Shown: positions 49,575-59,728, numbered from the stretch's first letter. The stretch: 64,000 bases of DNA from Gordionus sp. m RMFG-2023 (GCF_954871325.1 NC_088775.1:91394805-91458804), one strand, 5' to 3'. Made by a program: numbers and translations. The notes: generated by a model from the sequence alone, not told the origin.

Positions 49575-50383
49575 CTAATTATATTAAATTTATTTCTTCT
49601 TTTTTCTAACTGCTACAACATTTATAAACATAATTTTATCTCCTTGCCTCTTAAATACCATTTGTAGACTAAAGCCAATTCATCTTTTTGTCATTCCCAT
49701 AATATCTTATTGTTGTTTCCAATAAAATTATTTTTACCCCAAATAGAATTATATTAATTATTAGCAAATAATCTTTTATATCAACTTAGTGGAGAACCAT
49801 AGAGTTAAGAGTTTCGGTGTTTAAATTACACGGGACTCCATATTTACTTCATATCTCATTATATTAAATGGTATTTTGGTAAATATATTTATTTTATAAT
49901 AATTTCATAATAATAATAATTCTATTCTTCTCACTATCTTCAACATATATATAATTTTGAGAAATAAAAACATATTTTTTTTTAATAAATAGTACGAGGT
50001 TAACTTACAATCCTAGTCATATATTATAAAAATTGAATTTGTTAATAATCTATTTAAAAAGTACGTCGAATTCTTTATAAATAACATATGGTTTAAGAAT
50101 AGATGAGGGCCTTAGACACATTTTAAAAAATTAAGAATTTATGAGATTTCAATCATTAAAATATTTTCTTTTTCAGATTGACGTAAATGTCCCCTCAAAT
50201 TATATATATTTCTGGAAGATTTCATAATAATTCGCTTAATAAATTTTGTAAATACATAAAATATAAATTTTTATTATTATTTTATTATAATTATTATATT
50301 ATTTTATAATAATTTTAAAAAGGGGTTTTTTTTAATTTTTTTAAACAAATAGAGCACTTTTGAAAACAAGAGGAGCTCTGAAT
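49575..50383. other. AT-rich spacer
   Basis: No feature recognised. A 62-codon plus-strand frame (49479-49667) lies opposite the exon-like segment and is considered its shadow. Confidence 0.45.
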
Positions 50384-50730
50384 AATCACGGTTTATTACA
50401 ATCAAAAAAATATTTATATCCCAGCTAAAGCAAAGAAAAGCATTATAAAATAACCCAATTTTAATTTTTAAAATAAATATACATTATAATCACAATTTTT
50501 TGAAATAAAAATATATTTATATCCCAGCATAAAGCAAAGGTAAATGCATTATAAAATAACCCAATTTTAATTTTAACATAAATAATTAATATAATCACAA
50601 TTTTTTGAATTAAAAAAATATTTATATCACATCTTAAAATAAAGACAAATATAATATAAAATAGCCTCCATTTTTAATTTTTAACATAGATATACATTAT
50701 AATCATAATTTATTAATTAAAAATATTCAG
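50384..50730. repeat. ~105-bp minisatellite, three units plus a partial
   Basis: Units begin with aatcac/aatcat at 50384, 50488, 50593 and 50701 (spacings 104, 105 and 108). Each contains atatttatatcccagc, an ataaaataacccaatttta segment and an acattat end. The first two units are the most alike. Non-coding. Confidence 0.85.
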
Positions 50731-51059
50731 GAGAAGTTATGAAACGATAATCAGTTCTGTAAAAATTTCTTTTCTCATAGGTATATTGAATTAACGATAT
50801 TTTGAATTCTAGGTTTGGTTTCACATTAATAAATATATGATTCTTTTTTCCTGATCCTGGCTATATGTATATATATTAAATAGATTAAATTAATGTGATG
50901 TAAGAAATTGTTGCTGATTAAAAATTAAAAAAAAATGATTTAGAATAGACCATGTGAGGCGCAATGTTAAAGTGACTTATAACCTTGAGGGTATTATAAT
51001 AATTATTATACTTATTATATCTCTTAATCTATCTAGTTTCAAATCTTGGTATACATAGG
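50731..51059. other. AT-rich spacer
   Basis: Nothing recognised apart from a short atatgtatatatat run. Confidence 0.45.
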
Positions 51060-51205
51060 CGTATCCAGGGTGGGGGGGGGGCAAGGGGAAATCCCCCCAC
51101 TTCAGAAATTTATTATTTTTTTTGAATATTATTTTAAGCTAATAAAAAATATCCCCTTTAGTCTTCCCCCCACTCCCTGACCCCCAAAAATGTATGCATA
51201 TATCT
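51060..51205. repeat. G/C-tract repeat flanked by gcgtatccag
   Basis: gcgtatccagggt and G10 (51072-51081) are followed by aatccccccac, then an AT-rich middle, then cttccccccactccctgac and aatgtatgcatat. Left and right G/C blocks are inverted to each other, and the ends atacata/tatgcat are loosely complementary, so this may be a ~145-bp MITE. Similar G-tract contexts occur at 2402-2713 and 20456-20490. No clear target-site duplication. Confidence 0.4.
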
Positions 51206-52013
51206 TAAACAATAATTTGAAAGAAAGAATGTAAAAGTTGATATTTTATTTTATAAAACTATTCATCATAATTTATACATTTTTGGAAAAAAGCATTAAT
51301 ATATAAAAAAAAGTGAACCAAAAATGTTTATTAAGAAATCCAATATAAGCCAAAGATAAGTCTTAAGACAAAAGTGAAATGTATTAAAATAATTAATAAT
51401 AGATCCATAAAATTATTAAATAATATAATATATCAAATATAATTTTTCATAAAATGAGTTATATTAATTTATAATAAAAGTAAAATATAATTATAAGATT
51501 ATTGATAAAATTAAATCATAAATTAAATAAAAAATTTAAAGCACAATACAAACAGTGGAATATTTTATGTCGTAGATTTACAGTATATCTAATTTTATCA
51601 ATTATCATATGACAATCAACTAATTTTTACCAATATAGAGAATTATATATTTTACAGAAAACTATAAAATATTGATAAGGACATCAAAAAATATCTTTTA
51701 AAAAAATTGTAGGATGAATAATATGAAAATTAATTTTTAATATCATTTTTTAGTAAAAATAAATAGATGGCGTTAGTTGAATACAAATTGTTGCTATATT
51801 TATTATCAAGAGCATTAATTAGTAAAATTTGTTAAATTATTAACTGTAATATATTATCTAATATTGTCAGTAAAAGTGGAATTTTACCTAGTAATTTGTA
51901 AATATTTCTATATAATAGAGGAATATCAACTATATGTCTACTTACATTTTATAAATAAATTTCTTATACTTGTTTAGAATAAATTATTACCATGCTTTTA
52001 TATTAATGTATAT
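51206..52013. other. AT-rich spacer before the nested element
   Basis: No gene, repeat or transposon end recognised. Confidence 0.45.
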
Positions 52014-52499
52014 GTTAGCGGCAATGTGAAATATTAGGCAATGTGAGATAGTGGTAGGCAGTGAATCAGGCAATATATTCTATTTTAAAAATTAATAAAT
52101 TTATTATTTATTGAGATTCATTTATTATTATTTAATATTAATTTATTATTATAAATTTATTTTATATTTTTTTTAATATATTTTATGATAAATATATATT
52201 TTTTAAATATATATTTTTATTGGGTAATAGGAAAAAAAACCCCTGGAAAAAAAACCCTCGGGAAAAAAAATTTAAAAAAAAAAGAAAATCGTTATTTTTA
52301 AAAAATTTTATTTTGTCAATTTTTCTTAAATTTTTTTCTCAGTTTATTATTTTCTTTCCATTTTTGCTTTGTTAATCTTTATTTTTCTGACCTTTTCTCA
52401 ATTTTTTTCTTCTCAATTTTCACTTAATTATTTTATTATAACCTAGCAATAATTAATATTGATAAATAATTTTATAAGCGAATGCCACGTTCATTAACA

Positions 52500-54555
52500 G
52501 CTATTAAACTAAAAAAAAAAAAATACTTACGAAAAAATATTCGAAGTATTAATGTCTAAATGTCAAGCAGGAGGAATTGACGGTTTTCGCCCCTCTTATT
52601 TCCAATTTTTAATTAACCCTAAAAATCCTTATCAAGATTCATTTGTAAATTCATTGGTAATACTTAGGGAAAATATATTGAACAATGATTTACCTAGTCA
52701 AGTTCACCAAATTCTTTTTGGCGCAAGATTAATTGCTTTTTCAAAGCCTGATGGTGGAGTTCGGCCAATTGCAATAGGGTCTTTTTTTAGGAGACTATTA
52801 GCTAAGATAATCGTTGAGCGCATCAAACCTGATGCTTCAAAAATGTTCAAAACATATTAACTAGGCTTTGGTACTAAAGGGTAGCGAAATAGCCGCTCAC
52901 TCTCTTCTCATATATATCGAAGATCCTCCTCCAGACGCCGTAGTCTGTAAGCTTGATTTTAAAAATGCTTTTAATTTTTTATCCATAAAAGCATTTTTGA
53001 ACATTTTTTATGAAAAATTCCCAGTTTATGCAAGATTTATTGAACAGTCTTATGGCTGTGAACCCCTCTCAAATTCTGGGAATATACAATTCCTTCTGAC
53101 GAAGGTATTCAACAAGGAGACCCTTTGGGCCCTCTGATCTTTAGTTTAGGTATACATAACCTAGTTCATTGTCTAAAATCCTCTTTTAATTTAGATTTAA
53201 ACATATGGTATCTAGATGATGGTACCATTTGCGGACTTTCTAAAAATATTCTTGCAGCGATAGAATATATAGAGAAGAATTCTCTAAACATAGGCCTTAC
53301 TCTAAATAAAGCTAAATCGGAAATATGCATTTTTCAAATACTCTCAAAGTCCATTAATAAAAGTGAAATTAATCTTTGAGGTTCACCTTTAAGCAGTTTT
53401 TCCAACTGTGAGGTGTTGGTGGAAAATTTTTTCGAAGGCTTATCAGGACTTGAAACTATTTTAAACGAAATTCCTTTACACCAGAGCTTTTTTCTTTTAA
53501 AAAAATATTTATTTTTACCAAAGATTTTATATATTTTTAGAACTTCTTCCTTTTTTTTAAATAATGAAATTATTAATCGTGTTCATGAATTTTTTAGAAG
53601 TTTATTAGAAAATATTTTAAATATTAAATTGGAAGATTTTAATTGTGGTTTCTCACTATTACCCTCGAAAATGGGTGGTTTAGATTTATATCCTTTAAAT
53701 CTTATATCTCTTTCCTCATTTTTGGCATCGCGTTTTATGAATAACGCCATGATATCTTCTTTTATCTCTCCTAAAGATAACCTTCTAAACTCAGCCTTGA
53801 CAGCCTGGGTATCTTTAGCTCCACCTGAAGCTTTCTTACCCACAATCTTAACACACCAATCTATTTTCGAACCTTTAATTAAAAAATTTTTTTAAATAAT
53901 CTCATCAAACCCCCCTTTGGTGTATCAAAATGCTGACTGTACTAGTGGTTATGAATGGTTGGAAGCATTACCAAGTCGTAACCTAGGTAACCTCTTATAA
54001 GATGAACAATTAAGAGTTGCCATAGGCCATCGACTTGGATGTAACATTGTTCAACCACATATATGCATCAAATGTAAAATATTAGTTGACACCAAAGGGA
54101 GACATAGTCTAAATTGTATATATAGTCAAGGCAGGCATGCAAGGCATTCAGCAATGAATTTGGCTATTAGCCGTTCTCTTACTAGGGCCCTAATATCAAA
54201 CATCCTGGAGCCTACAAATTTATCATTAGATGATGACTTAAGACCAGATGGCTTAACTTCCGTGCCTTGGTCTTTAGGGAAATCCTTAATTTAGGACTTC
54301 ACATGCGTATCTTCTTTCCCAAAAAATTTAAATTCTAATCCGGTTGATATAGCCGAGAAAAAAAAACAATGAAATATTCCAAATTCACAAATTATATTTT
54401 TACACCGATCGTAATCTCTTACCTTGGACATATGCCAAGCGGAACTTTAAAGTTCCTATTTTAAAATATAATTATTCATGTTTTTTGGGAACTTGTAGTT
54501 CCACCTCCGTTTTTATATAATATTGTTTTATTTTATTTTATATTTGATATGTTAA
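52500..54555 (+). mobile_element. RLE-type non-LTR retrotransposon nested in the MULE
   Basis: A 5'-truncated LINE whose protein runs from the reverse transcriptase to a C-terminal finger and endonuclease-like region. Its 3' part matches the poly-A-tailed fragment at 40285-40602. The two share MKYSKFTN, the phase of the reading frame, an acttgtagttccacc/acatgtagtcccacc stretch and the tttttatataatat just after the stop. The 5' boundary is approximate (sequence before 52540 is an A-rich stretch), and no poly-A tail is preserved at the 3' end. It lies between the MULE's left end and the MULE transposase remnant. Confidence 0.8.
52552..54520 (+). pseudogene. Reverse transcriptase plus CCHC finger and restriction-like endonuclease relic
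   Basis: Blocks in order: GGIDGFRPSYF and KPDGGVRPIAIGSFFRRLLAK (first 21-residue stretch; 52552-52860). Motif A is VVCKLDFKNAFNFLS (near 52940-52985). Motif B is EGIQQGDPLGPLIF (near 53101-53143, across a frame change). Motif C is WYLDDGT (53206-53226), all with catalytic Asp intact. The thumb (53413-53895) includes MGGLDLYP. From 53939 a single frame gives RVAIGHRLGCN, CIKCKILVDTKGRHSLNC (C-x2-C...H...C finger) and RPDGLTSVPWSLGKSLI followed by DFT (PD...D restriction-like nuclease signature). The extreme C-terminus is MKYSKFTN. Lesions include frame changes near 52860, 53100 and 53380-53410, a TAA near 53997, a TAG at about 54291 (family Trp) and a ~90-bp deletion near 54450. RLE-bearing clades include R2, R4, NeSL and Hero; I cannot decide which. 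Confidence 0.8.
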
Positions 54556-54664
54556 TTTTAATATTATAAAAATGTTAATATCAAAAACATTAATCAAAAA
54601 CTAAACAAAATAAAAATAAGAAAAAAAAGAATGGGATTTATTTCCTGATCCATTATATATATAC

Positions 54665-55270
54665 ATGGATTTCGAAAAGTCTGCTATGAGCGCGGTTAAA
54701 ACTGTCATTGATATGATTATTAATATGTGTCATAGTACCCATAGAAAAATTCAAAAGCTAGGTCTGGAAAGCCAATACAGAACCGATGAAGCCCTAAGCT
54801 TCTTTTGTGACATGTTGGACGGCTTAGCATTTGTTTCTTTATGTGTTATGGGCAATGCAATGGCATTCCTTAGATCGGTTATTCCCAATGATAAGGATAT
54901 TCTTGAATATTTCGATAAAAATTACATCAATGGAGTTTCAAGGGAGGTCACAAGAAGCAATTCTCAATCCCAGATAGGTCAAATTGGGCCTCGATTTCCT
55001 CCAGAAACTTGAATCAGAGCACTCTATCCAACGATTAACTCATAAATAATCAATGCGAAGGTTTGAATCATCGTTTTTCTATACTGGTTGGGAATAAACT
55101 CCCATCAATCTAGGTATTGATTAAAAAATGAAATACAAGGTGGCGATGAAAACAAACTTGAACGATGGCCTTGAGGTAGTTGGACATCGAAAACAAAATC
55201 GCAGTGCTTAAACAAGAAAAAATGCTGATGTTCAAATTGGTACTGGTGAAAAAAATATCCCAGTAAAATA
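54665..55270 (+). pseudogene. MULE transposase, C-terminal part
   Basis: The 115-codon frame from 54665 reads DFEKSAMSAVKTV, HSTHRKIQKLGLESQY, FFCDMLDGLAFVSL and ILEYFDKNYINGVSREV, then RFPPET. This is the DFE ... C.FH ... LG..LPF.P ... YF...Y..G ... RFPP..W order of FLYWCH/MULE-type transposases, with the normal C..H residues now reading CHSTH. After the stop at 55010 another frame continues NNQCEGLNHRFSILVG and IKKMKYKVAMK, the NN..EGWN..F..LVG..HPSIW block. It is inactivated by the shift and internal stops, and the catalytic first Asp region is missing. Confidence 0.8.
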
Positions 55271-55639
55271 ACCCATGTATTATTTTTTTTGTAAAAATTT
55301 TTGCTATAGTAATAAATACAATATCCTTAATTACTATATTAAGTAGACTTTGATAAAATTTGCAATAAGATCTGTTTAATTTATTGATAAATCATTATTA
55401 TGTATATAATTTATTATTAAATTATATTTTTATAATATTTTTTTATAAAATAAATTCAAATAAAAATATATCGGTATTATTAGATCTTAAGTAAATTCGA
55501 AAAAAATTTCGGGGTTTTTTTTCCTGGGGGTATTTTTCCGGGATTCATTTTGATTTTTTTAATGTTTTTATATTTTTTTAAAATATATTTTTTGATTGAT
55601 ATTTTTTTTAAAATATATATTTTTTTAATATATTTTTTT

Positions 55640-57190
55640 TTAAATTATATTTTATTTGTTATATAATTTACGTAAATTTTTTTTTGAAATATCTTTTGAT
55701 CGCTATTTTTTTTATGATTTTTTTAAATATATTTTTTTGATTGATATTTTTTTTATAAATATATTTTTTTTAAATATATGTTTTCATAATATATATTTTT
55801 TGCGTAAATTTTTCCTTGATATATCTTTTGATCGCTAAATATTTTTTATTTTTTGTGTTATATGATTATTTTAATAAATTTTTTTAAATATATTTTTTTT
55901 GATTAATATTTTTAATATATATTTTTAAAATGATTTTTATATATTTATATTTTACATAGTTTTATCTATTATATATATTTTGATAGATTTTTTAAGGTAA
56001 AAGTGACAAATGTCATAATCGTTTGATTTTGAGTTTTTTTAAAGCAAATAGGTAAAAATATGTTTTTTAAACATGTATTAAAATTTTAATAATAAAGGTG
56101 TACTATAGAAAAGTGACAATTGTCATAATCGTTATTTTTAAACTTTTTTAGGTTAAAATATGTTTTGTAAACATGTTAAATTAAAATTTTAATAAAGTTG
56201 TACTATAGAAGAGTGACAATTCATAATCGTTATTTTTAAACTTTTTTGAGTTTTTTTATAGCAAATAGGTAAAAATATGTTTTGTAAACATGTCAAATTA
56301 AAATTTCAATAAAGGTGTACTATAGAAAAGTGAAAATTGTCAAAATCATTATTTTAGAATTTTTTTGAGTTTTTTTAAAGTAAATAGGTAAAAATAGTTT
56401 TGTAAACATGTTAAATTATAATTTCAATAAAGGTGTACTATAGAAAAAAGTGACAATTGTCATAATCGTTATTTTTGAACTTTTTTGAGTTATTTTAAAG
56501 TAAATAGGTAAAAATATTGTAAATATGTTTAATTAATATTTAAGCGAAAGTGTACTATAGCAAAGTGACAATTGTCATAATCGTTATTTTTAAACTTTTT
56601 TGAGTTTTTTTAAAGCAAATAGGTAAAAATATGTTTTGTAAACATGTTAAATTAAAATTTCAGTGAAAGTCTATAAGAAAAGTGACAATTCTCATAATAA
56701 TTATTTTTGAACTTTTTTGAATTTTTTTAATATTTTTACCTATTTGCTTTAAAAAAACTTAAAAAAGTTCAAAAATAACGATTATGACAATTGTCACTTT
56801 TCTATAGTACACCTTTAATGAAATTTTAATTTAACATATTTGCAAAACATATTTTTCCCTATTTGCTTTAAAAAAACTCAAAAAAGTTCAAAAATAACGA
56901 TTATGACACTTGTCTTTTACCAAAAAAATTAGCTATCAAAAGATATATAATAGATATATAACGTAAAATATAAAAAACATTTAAAATATATATATTAAAA
57001 ATAATTTCAATCAAAAAAATATATTTAAAAAAATTAATTAAAAAAAATTATATAACACAAATAATAAAAAATATAAAAAAATTTAATTAAAAAATCATAT
57101 AACACAAAAAATAAAAAATATTTAGCGATCAAAAGATATATCAAGAAAAAATTTATGTAAAAAATAAATATATAATCTTTTTAAAAGATA
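55640..57190. repeat. ~1.6-kb imperfect AT-rich hairpin
   Basis: Centre near 56728. On the left, cgtaaatttttccttgatat, ctttt and gatcgctaaatatttttt (55803-55850) are matched in reverse complement by 57118-57160 (tttagcgatcaaaagatata, then caagaaaaaattta). The minisatellite units of the left arm are matched by inverted units at 56760-56917. The segment cgtaaattttt...cttttgatcgct is also duplicated in tandem within the left arm (55670 and 55803, ~135 bp apart). The 60-codon frame at 55656-55838 is a by-product of this duplication. The arms are unequal because the left arm has extra minisatellite units. Confidence 0.8.
56003..56715. repeat. ~115-bp minisatellite, seven units, in the hairpin's left arm
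   Basis: Starts of gtgacaattgtcataatcg (or close variants) are at about 56003, 56113, 56213, 56329, 56449, 56564 and 56681. The spacings run from 100 to 120. Each unit continues with a tttttgagttttttt segment, caaataggtaaaaata, gtaaacatgtt and gtgtactatag. The unit itself contains the palindrome TGACAATTGTCA. Two inverted units lie in the right arm (ending about 56799 and 56917). Confidence 0.9.
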
Positions 57191-57682
57191 TATATTTAAA
57201 AAAAATAATATAACTAATTAAAATATATTTAGAAATATAATATTAAAAAAAATAATATAACAAATTAAAATATAATATTAATCTTATAAAATTGTTAGTA
57301 ATAACGAAAAAATTATTAGTAATAACGAAAAAATTTTTAATAATATAATATTACAAAAATAACACATTGCTTGATTTAAATGGCAATGTGCACATTGCCT
57401 GGTTATTTCGGCAATGTATACTTTGCCGAATTAACAAAATCACCCTGTCTCTACCACTACCTCACATTGCCGAATATTTTACATTGCCGCTAACATATAT
57501 ATAAGGATTTATTATATTTTATGTAAACTAATAAAAATATATTTCATATTTATTTTTTTTTAAAAAATTAACCTCCTATCTTGTAAAAATATATTATGAC
57601 TATATTATACTAAGGTAACCCGGAAAATCCTGGCTACGTTTATGATTGTTATATTTTATACATAAAAAATCTTGTTATTTAC

Positions 57683-57852
57683 CCTATTCGCAATTGTTTC
57701 TTTAAAACCCTCTCTTGGGTTGGTAGATTCTATAAAAAGTGTGTATGCCAAAATACCTTCATCGTCCTTGTCAACATTAAAAAATATTTGTGTACCCAAT
57801 TTTCCGTTCACTTTAACCATTTTCACATTATTTATCTTAAAAGGCAAATAAT
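57683..57852 (-). CDS. Possible internal exon, 170 bp, function unknown
   Basis: On the minus strand the sequence is bounded by TTTACAG (ending 57853) and GTAAAT (from 57682), good acceptor and donor matches. It is open throughout: DYLPFKINNVKMVKVNGKLG, then TQIFFNVDKDDEG, a YTLFIESTNPREGF stretch and KETIANR. There is no ATG at the frame's start, as expected for an internal exon; exon phase would be one base carried from the previous exon. Charged, G/D/E-containing composition is unlike random frames here. No domain recognised. It lies in the short unique gap between the nested element (ends 57494) and the hAT nest (starts 58048), the best place in this part for host sequence. Confidence 0.35.
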
Positions 57853-58039
57853 CTGTAAAGATGTGTAAATATTTATTTAAAATAAAACTTTCAATATATA
57901 AACATTACAATTGTAATAAAGGTTAGCACGGCCAGAGGCCAGGGAATTGTAAAATATTTTATTTTACCATTCGGGGCCCTTTTTTAGCAAATTAAATATA
58001 TTTATGAATTTTTTTAAAAAAATTTTTTTAAGGTCGTGT

Positions 58040-58047
58040 GGTATAAC
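58040..58047. repeat. 8-bp TSD of outer hAT element, left (GGTATAAC)
   Basis: GGTATAAC directly precedes CAGAGTTGGGCA and is repeated exactly at 61825-61832. Confidence 0.95.
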
Positions 58048-58450
58048 CAGAGTTGGGCAGTATCGCGAAAACTTTTATCTAAGATACAAGATACAAGATT
58101 CTTTTGTATCTTAAACTCAGTATCTTATTAACATTTCTAATAAGATATTAGTATCTGTATCTAAGATCCTTTATTTTGAAAAGAATCTTATATCTATTTC
58201 ATTTTCTGTAAAAAGATACAGATATTCTTTTTAATATTCATGTTTAAAACATTTACATACCACACAATGTATTTCTTCGTGAAATCTTGTATTATTTTCT
58301 TTATTTTTTCCCGCTATATTTTAAATATATTGATAACCAAAATTAGTTAAAAATTTTACAGGTCACAAAGATAGATAGATTAAAAATAACAACACCAAAA
58401 CTAAATAAGAAAAATATATATTTTATATGTAATATTTTTTAATTTGTAGA

Positions 58451-58653
58451 ATGTTTAACATTAATAGTAATGAAGATGAAATTATGGAGATAGGTTCTCC
58501 TGAATCAAATCTGAATCTTAAAATTCTAGATGGAAAATTTTATAAAGTAATTTATGTGAAAAAGAACAAGGTACAAGTTGAATATTAAAATTGCACAAGT
58601 AAAAAAGTTATTAAAGGTTAACAAACACCTCTACAAACTTTGTTAAACATATT
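58451..58653 (+). pseudogene. hAT transposase N-terminus with BED finger, decayed
   Basis: From ATG 58451 the frame encodes 45 residues, ILDGKFYKVIYVKKNKVQVE at the end, then Y and TAA (58586) and NC. In the family this reads VECxxC, so the first finger Cys has become Tyr and the following codon a stop. After a frame change, 58624-58653 reads NTSTNFVKHI, the part of the BED finger that carries the first His. It belongs to the outer element, on the plus strand. The catalytic domain on this strand was not found. Confidence 0.65.
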
Positions 58654-58789
58654 ATAGTATATTATACATTTTTATTTTATAATTATTAACATAATAATAC
58701 TTAAGTCCCTCTTAGATAATTGTTATTAAAATATTTTATAGAAGATGTTTGATTATTAAATTAAAATCATTTTGCATATATATTTTTTA

Positions 58790-59502
58790 GGGGTGTATCG
58801 ATACCACTTTTTGGAGGCCGATCAGATATTCTCGATATCTAATTTTGTATTCTGTAAGATACTAATGGTTTTAATTTTTAATATACTTTTTATTAGTATA
58901 ACTTCTATAATTTAACTATACCATAACTTATGTCATTTAAATATATTTTAATTATAGTGTATATTCAATTCAATTGCAATTCTAAAAATATATAAAAAAA
59001 TTTTTATTGTTAAATCAATTTTATATAATAATAACATTAATATATATACATAATAAGTAATAAACAAATATATTTTGAAATTTGAAATAATATTTGAAAT
59101 AATATTTAACATTAATATATCGAAGATTTATTTTTAGAAATACCAATATTTCTAATATATTAGAGGGCAACTTGCGGCGATAGAAATTGTCAATATCAGC
59201 AGTTTCACTAAAAACAGATTCTGTAGATAGCACACTTTTATAAACAGAATGCGCAAAAAAAATAACAATATGTCAGAATGTTTATTCATTAATTATTATT
59301 ATTAAAAAAATATACTTAAAAATGGATTTCGATTTTATTTATTGATTTTAGATATAACTTTTTAAAAAATTTTATAACTTATTTTTATTAGGGAAGCCAT
59401 TTTATATTGGATCAAATATAATATTTCCCGATAACCGAAATTTTAAAATGGCTGATATCGGCTTGATCTGATCCGATAAAAAATATTGGCCCATCCATAA
59501 TA
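58790..59502 (-). mobile_element. Inner hAT element A, ~713 bp, deletion derivative
   Basis: The left end TAGGGGTGTATCGATACCAC and the right end, in reverse complement TATGGATGGGCCAATA, are degenerate inverted repeats. Further GATCAG/CCGATATC-type subterminal motifs follow (gccgatcagatattctcgat; ggctgatatcggcttgatct). The flanks atattttt and atatattt agree at 7 of 8 positions, a plausible decayed 8-bp duplication. A hAT dimerisation-domain fragment lies inside on the minus strand. It interrupts the outer hAT element. Confidence 0.65.
59110..59233 (-). pseudogene. hAT C-terminal dimerisation-domain fragment
   Basis: From 59233 leftwards: LSTESVFSETADIDNFYRRK, then LPSNILEILVFLKINLRYI. This aligns with the hAT consensus ..S.PSER.FS.AGDI....R.RL.....E.LLFL..N. 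The rest of the frame (to 59021) is low-complexity. It belongs to inner element A. Confidence 0.7.
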
Positions 59503-59720
59503 TATTTATATATAATTATTTTAGCAAGTTCTTATTAGAGGAAATATTTAAGCTACAATTGATATATAACATTAGATAATTTTAAAAGGCTCTTAATAAA
59601 ATATTTATAATAAGGTAGAATTTAACTTTTATAGTTACTTTTATTTGTTTATGACATATGTTAAAAAAAATTTTTTTTACCAGACATGGGTTACTTTATT
59701 TAAATATTTACTGATACAGT

Positions 59721-59728
59721 ATTTATTT
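59721..59728. repeat. Imperfect 8-bp TSD of inner hAT element B, left
   Basis: ATTTATTT here versus ATTAATTT at 61037-61044, 7 of 8 identical. AT-rich, so less diagnostic than the other duplications in the window. Confidence 0.55.

Larger units (their letters stand above)
52230..55542 (+). mobile_element. Mutator-like (MULE) element nested in the outer element (probable)
   Basis: The left end GGAAAAAAAACCCC-TGG (from 52230) and the right end, in reverse complement CGGAAAAATACCCCC-AGG (to about 55542), are inverted and share a further GGAAAAAAAACCC. Inside, on the plus strand, is the C-terminal part of a MULE transposase (54665-55270). The N-terminal half is missing, and the space is occupied by a LINE. 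The 9-10-bp duplication expected for Mutator elements could not be identified. Delimitation by these short ends is an inference; the presence of MULE coding sequence is firmer. Confidence 0.6.
52014..57494. mobile_element. Outer element of a three-level nest: GGCAATGT-type TIRs and AT-rich hairpin
   Basis: The ends are inverted copies. The left is GTTAGCGGCAATGTGAAATA (52014 on); the right in reverse complement is GTTAGCGGCAATGTAAAATA (57494 back). The match continues through a ggcaatgtgag and a tagtggtag block, about 45 bp in all. GGCAATGT or its complement recurs several more times inside the right end (57360-57480), including cggcaatgtatac/tttgccg and gtgcacattgcc. Outside the nested Mutator-like insertion, the element consists of short AT-rich left DNA and a ~1.6-kb imperfect hairpin on the right. 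No transposase of its own was found, so it is non-autonomous and its superfamily is undetermined. The flanks are TA-rich, so no duplication can be asserted. Confidence 0.8.

Noticed and set aside
53583-53843. 86-codon minus-strand frame
   Set aside because: Antisense shadow of the LINE thumb region.
55656-55838. 60-codon plus-strand frame with an internal repeat (KFF...ISFDR twice)
   Set aside because: Translation of a tandemly duplicated AT-rich segment in the hairpin; not a protein.
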